Positions 60,973 through 64,000 of a stretch of 64,000 nt of DNA are shown piece by piece; the stretch's first letter is position 1, and every line of letters begins with the position of its first letter. Under the pieces are notes generated by a model. It did not search any database and was not told the origin of the DNA. It saw only the letters and a list, made by a program, of their open reading frames with translations. Made by a program: the position numbers and the translations under genes. The stretch is from Mycobacterium kubicae (GTDB lineage: Bacteria > Actinomycetota > Actinomycetes > Mycobacteriales > Mycobacteriaceae): contig NZ_CP065047.1 of assembly GCF_015689175.1 (NCBI RefSeq), positions 992,001 through 1,056,000 of the forward strand. The letters are read 5' to 3'.

Positions 60973-62318
60973 TACACCTCCACGTCGGTCTGATGCTCGC
61001 GGCTGACCTCCACCATGAAGTTGGCGAAGTAGCCGGTCAGCTGCGGATCCGACATCATCTGCCAATTCGGCGCCAGCAGCTTCATGTACCGCTCGACATA
61101 GAGGAACTGCTTGCCGATCAACACCAGCTCGCGGGGCAGTTTCACGTCATAGGCGTCGGCCAGTGCCGACAGCTGCCGACCGATATCCGCATACGACATA
61201 TCGCCCAGCGATTTCATGGTCAGCGGGGTGGCGAACTTCTCCAGGTCCTTGGCCGCCTGGGCTTCGGGTTTCATGGTTCCCACCGCACCCATCAGCACGA
61301 CGATCTTGCCGGCAGCGGCGTGGTCCTTCTTCACCAGCAGCGCGTACACCAACTCGCGCAGCAGCCAGCGGGTGCGCGGATCGATGCGGCCCATGATGCC
61401 GAAGTCGAAGAACACGATGCGGCCCTGGTCGTCGACGTACAAGTTGCCGGCGTGCAGGTCGCCGTGGAACAGGCCGTGCCGCAACCCGCCCTCGAACACC
61501 GAGAACAGCAGCGCCTTCACCAGTTCGACGCCGTCGAACCCGGCCTTGCGGATGGCGGCGACGTTGTCGATGCGAACGCCGTGCACCCGTTCCATCGTCA
61601 GGACGCGCTCGCTGGTGAAGTCCCAGTACACCTGCGGTACCCGGATGTTTTTGCCGAGTGGGGAGGTATGGAGGTGGGAGACCCATGCATCCATCGATTG
61701 CGCTTCCAGCCGGAAGTCCAGCTCTTCGGCGAGGTTGTCAGCGAAGTCGGCGACTACGTCTTGGGCGGAGAGCCGCCGGCCCAGCTTGGCCAATTCGACG
61801 GCCTGGGCGAAGCGCTTGAGGATCTGCAGGTCGGCGGCCACCCGGCGGCGGATGCCCGGCCGCTGGATCTTGACGACGACCTCCTCGCCGGTCTTGAGCG
61901 TCGCGTAGTGCACCTGCGCGATGGAGGCCGAGGCGAAGGGTTGCTCCTCGAAGCTGGCGAACAAGTCGCTCGGATCGGCGCCCAACTCCTCCCCGAAAAG
62001 CTTGTGCACCTCGCCGGTGTCGGCCGGCGGCACCCGGTCGAGCAACCCGCGGAACTCGCGGGACAGCGACTCCCCGAACGCCCCGGGGCTCGACGCGATG
62101 ATTTGTCCGAACTTGACGTAGGTCGGCCCGAGGTCGGCGAAGGTCTGCGGAATTTCCTTGATGACTTTCTGCTGCCAGGGGCCCTTCGCCGTCAGCTTGG
62201 TGAGGACGCGGGCGGCCCCGCGGGTCGCCTGCCACCCTGTCACTGCCACCCGGGCCGCTTCGACCGGCAAAGGCACCCGGTCCAGCTTGGCTACGTCGCG
62301 GTGTTTGGTGGAACTCAT
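60972..62318 (-). CDS. ABC1/UbiB-family atypical kinase (Rv0647c-like, 448 aa)
   Basis: ABC1 family: KxGQ-type motif TYVKFGQIIASSPG, AAAS-like ASIAQVHYATLKTGEEVVVKIQRPG, and the catalytic region GLFHGDLHAGNLYVDDQGRIVFFDFGIMGR (HGDxHxxN and DFG). UbiB proteins aid quinone biosynthesis or lipid transport by ATP-dependent action; in mycobacteria the partner pathway is likely menaquinone or envelope lipids. ATG 62318 (SSTKHRDVAKLDRVPLPVEA) is taken. Confidence 0.9.
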   Translation of the reverse strand: MSSTKHRDVAKLDRVPLPVEAARVAVTGWQATRGAARVLTKLTAKGPWQQKVIKEIPQTFADLGPTYVKFGQIIASSPGAFGESLSREFRGLLDRVPPADTGEVHKLFGEELGADPSDLFASFEEQPFASASIAQVHYATLKTGEEVVVKIQRPGIRRRVAADLQILKRFAQAVELAKLGRRLSAQDVVADFADNLAEELDFRLEAQSMDAWVSHLHTSPLGKNIRVPQVYWDFTSERVLTMERVHGVRIDNVAAIRKAGFDGVELVKALLFSVFEGGLRHGLFHGDLHAGNLYVDDQGRIVFFDFGIMGRIDPRTRWLLRELVYALLVKKDHAAAGKIVVLMGAVGTMKPEAQAAKDLEKFATPLTMKSLGDMSYADIGRQLSALADAYDVKLPRELVLIGKQFLYVERYMKLLAPNWQMMSDPQLTGYFANFMVEVSREHQTDVEV

Positions 62319-62370
62319 TCCAGCAGTGTGCCAAATGTGTGGAGTCAAGAACCAATTGCTGTGAGGTCAC

Positions 62371-62967
62371 TCACCGGCCCGGGCGGCGCCACGGCGTCAC
62401 CCACCCGCCCGGCTCCCATTCCTCCACGGCGGCGATCAATTCGTACATGGTGGCGCCGTCGATGCTTTCCCGCACGATGTCGGCATGCCCGGCGTGACGG
62501 GCCAACTCGTTGATCACCTGCATGATCACCCACCGCACCGACGTGGTGCGGAGGTTCTCCTGAAACCATGGGACGTTCTGCGGAAGCCGCACCGGGGCAT
62601 CGAGGTCCGCGGTCTCCACCAGCCGCAACGACTTCTCGTTCTGCTCTCTCAGCGCACCCAGCAGCCCGTCGAGGGTCTCGTCCGGCCGCATCACATGCTC
62701 ATCGGCGAGCCGCCGGGCGACCTCCGGCAAGGGTGGGTCGGCCGGCGCTGCGTCTGCCGCGGCGCTCGCCCGGGTGATCCAGGTGCGCTGCATGCCGGTG
62801 GCGTGCTTGACCAGGCCGCCGATGGACAGCGCACTGACCGTCGGGGTGGCGCGAGCCTGCTCGTCGGTCAGGCCGTAGGACACGGCGAAGTAAGCGCTTT
62901 GGTGGTAGGCGAGAAACTCCCGCAGGGCGCTGCGTTCGTCGGCTACCGGCGGGGCCAGCGCGGGCAT
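62371..62967 (-). CDS. DinB-family (DUF664-like) putative metal-dependent protein (198 aa)
   Basis: Four-helix-bundle DinB pattern: ALREFLAYHQSAYF, SIGGLVKHATGMQRTW (metal His), and VINELARHAGHADIVRESIDG (HxxHxD-like, His-His). Many actinobacterial DinB proteins are mycothiol-dependent transferases. ATG 62967 with GGGAGG upstream. It immediately follows the frameshifted DinB gene (two bases), so the two are a tandem pair of distant relatives. Confidence 0.87.
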   Translation of the reverse strand: MPALAPPVADERSALREFLAYHQSAYFAVSYGLTDEQARATPTVSALSIGGLVKHATGMQRTWITRASAAADAAPADPPLPEVARRLADEHVMRPDETLDGLLGALREQNEKSLRLVETADLDAPVRLPQNVPWFQENLRTTSVRWVIMQVINELARHAGHADIVRESIDGATMYELIAAVEEWEPGGWVTPWRRPGR

Positions 62968-62969
62968 CC

Positions 62970-63502
62970 TCAGTCCTCCCTTTCGGCGGCGTGGTGGTGT
63001 GAGTACAAGTCGCGCAGACAAGCGATTTCGGCGCCATGGTGAATCGCTTCCCGGTTGATGTGCAACACCAACTCGCTCAGCGAGTACTGGGCATAGGGCC
63101 CTTCGGCCGGACCGCACGGCCGGTCCAGGTCCGCCCCGGACAGCGACCGCACGCCGCCGATCCACACCGCGTCGCCGCGTCGAGCTGGGCCAACGCGGTC
63201 GCCGCGTCGGTGGCGTAGTTCCAGGTCTGGTAGTCGGCGGGTGGGCCGCCGAAATGGTGGTGGTTGCGCATGGCGAACACCCCGACGATGACGTGCGCCA
63301 GGCGCCAGGCGATGGTGGTGAAAGGTGTTGGAGTGGGTTCGGGGTACGCGAAGTCCACCGATCCGTCCGGATGCACCGTCCAGCAGTCGGGTACCGGCTG
63401 CCAGAAATATTCGTCGTCGGTGAGCCCCTGCAGGCGGGGGCGTAACTGGTTCTGCCAATGCCAGTCGAGCTGATCGGCCAGTTGGGTGGTCAGGTCTGCC
63501 AT
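62970..63502 (-). pseudogene. DinB-family protein gene, frameshifted
   Basis: Frame 1 starts ATG 63502 (MADLTTQLADQLDWHWQNQL) and contains RLAHVIVGVFAMRNHHHF, then runs out at 63077. The expected continuation, GVRSLSGADLDRPCG to HINREAIHHGAEIACLRDLYSHH, is in another frame and ends at 62970. The break is near 63168-63180 (CTCGACGCGGCGACGCGGTG), where one missing base would restore LDAA.AVWIGG. Real mutation or sequencing error. His residues for metal binding are present in both parts. Confidence 0.82.
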
Positions 63503-63543
63503 AGCACCGAGCTTTCCAGGAAACGACGCCGTAAGGTGCGGTC

Positions 63544-64000
63544 ATGCAGCTGGTTTCGGCCGTGTCGACCGAACTTTTCGTCGGCCCGCCCGACGCGCCG
63601 GTGCAGCTGGCGCGCATCGCGGTCACCGGCTGCGAGCAGCCCACCAAGGTCCGCATCGACGGCGAGGGTCTGCGCGGCGCAGCAGTCGCCGCGCCCGGTG
63701 TCCAGGCCGTCGATATTCCCGTCGCAGTCCAGGCGCCCGTCGTCGGTCAGCGGCGGGCGGCGTGGGTGGCGGCGGGCGCCCAACGCGTGCCGTTCGACTT
63801 CACCGTGGCCGAGCCCGGCTGGACCATGTTCATGGTCAGCCACTTTCATTACGACCCGGTGTGGTGGAACACCCAGGGCGCCTACACCAGCCAGTGGAGC
63901 GAAGACCCGCCCGGGCGAGCCCGGCAGACCAACGGCTTCGAGCTGGTGCACGCGCATCTGGAGATGGCGCGTCGCGAGCCGGAGTACAAGTTCGTGCTGG
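63544..64000 (+). CDS. Alpha-mannosidase (glycoside hydrolase 38, Rv0648-like), N-terminal part
   Basis: The ATG at 63544 opens a frame running off the right edge (152 codons). After an N-terminal strand-rich segment comes MVSHFHYDPVWWNTQGAYTS, the start of the GH38 domain where HxD binds the catalytic zinc, then HAHLEMARREPEYKFVL. M. tuberculosis Rv0648, in the same place, is a long (about 1200 aa) alpha-mannosidase. It probably trims mannose from glycans or lipoglycans. Divergent from the DinB gene by 41 bases. Confidence 0.88.
   Translation, partial: MQLVSAVSTELFVGPPDAPVQLARIAVTGCEQPTKVRIDGEGLRGAAVAAPGVQAVDIPVAVQAPVVGQRRAAWVAAGAQRVPFDFTVAEPGWTMFMVSHFHYDPVWWNTQGAYTSQWSEDPPGRARQTNGFELVHAHLEMARREPEYKFVL

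Overview
The window is a GC-rich (roughly two-thirds G+C) chromosomal segment of a mycobacterium, most likely a slow grower. The decisive evidence is gene content and order on the right. There recD-recB-recC, echA3, a metallo-hydrolase, tRNA-Thr, tRNA-Met, rpmG, hadABC, tRNA-Trp, secE, nusG, rplK, rplA, mmaA4-mmaA3-mmaA2-mmaA1, lipG, an ABC1/UbiB-type kinase and an alpha-mannosidase follow the order I recall for M. tuberculosis Rv0629c-Rv0648. On the left, menJ, grcC1, htpX, gpdA1, a flavin monooxygenase and a YajQ gene follow Rv0561c-Rv0566c. Four mycolic acid methyltransferases point to a species making oxygenated and cyclopropanated mycolates. Species was not determined, and all homology statements come from reading the translations, not from a search.

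Layout. (1) 1-8070: a catabolic cluster with a TauD-like dioxygenase (cut by the left edge), two paralogous Rieske oxygenase alpha subunits each followed by a ~110-aa protein of unknown family, an SDR, a 2Fe-2S ferredoxin, a MarR regulator, an amidohydrolase lacking its HxH motif, and a divergent aldehyde dehydrogenase. A 21-bp element sits upstream of both the ferredoxin operon and the aldehyde dehydrogenase. (2) 8067-17830: menaquinone and isoprenoid genes (menJ/grcC1, divergent across 21 bp), HtpX, a cupin, a SulP transporter, GpdA1, a Baeyer-Villiger-type monooxygenase, a RES toxin with its antitoxin and a palindromic operator, and YajQ. (3) 17900-19345: tRNA-Tyr, a tyrosine-recombinase C-terminal remnant, a zinc-ribbon gene and a degenerate second tRNA-Tyr copy, read as the scar of an integrated element. 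(4) 19349-36962: accessory redox, membrane and lipoprotein genes, with two duplicated SAM methyltransferases (one frameshifted) around an amidohydrolase. (5) 36983-48362: RecBCD and housekeeping genes. (6) 49281-54221: tRNA, ribosomal, secretion and fatty-acid dehydratase genes. (7) 54240-64000: an ECF sigma factor with a YCII partner, then the mycolate methyltransferases, lipG, a UbiB-like kinase, two DinB-like genes (one frameshifted) and the start of an alpha-mannosidase.

How the genes work together. HadABC (beta-hydroxyacyl-ACP dehydratase of FAS-II) and MmaA1-4 act on the same product, the meromycolate chain. SecE/NusG/L11/L1 and the tRNAs form the usual translation/transcription block. 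MenJ and GrcC1 both act on polyprenyl chains. The left catabolic cluster looks like one regulon: a MarR gene ends one operon, and the shared element lies at the promoter of the next operon and of the aldehyde dehydrogenase. Its substrate cannot be read from sequence. Several genes occupy positions where I recall no gene in M. tuberculosis (RES pair, SulP/cupin, ECF/YCII, tRNA-Tyr scar); these are the clearest accessory insertions.
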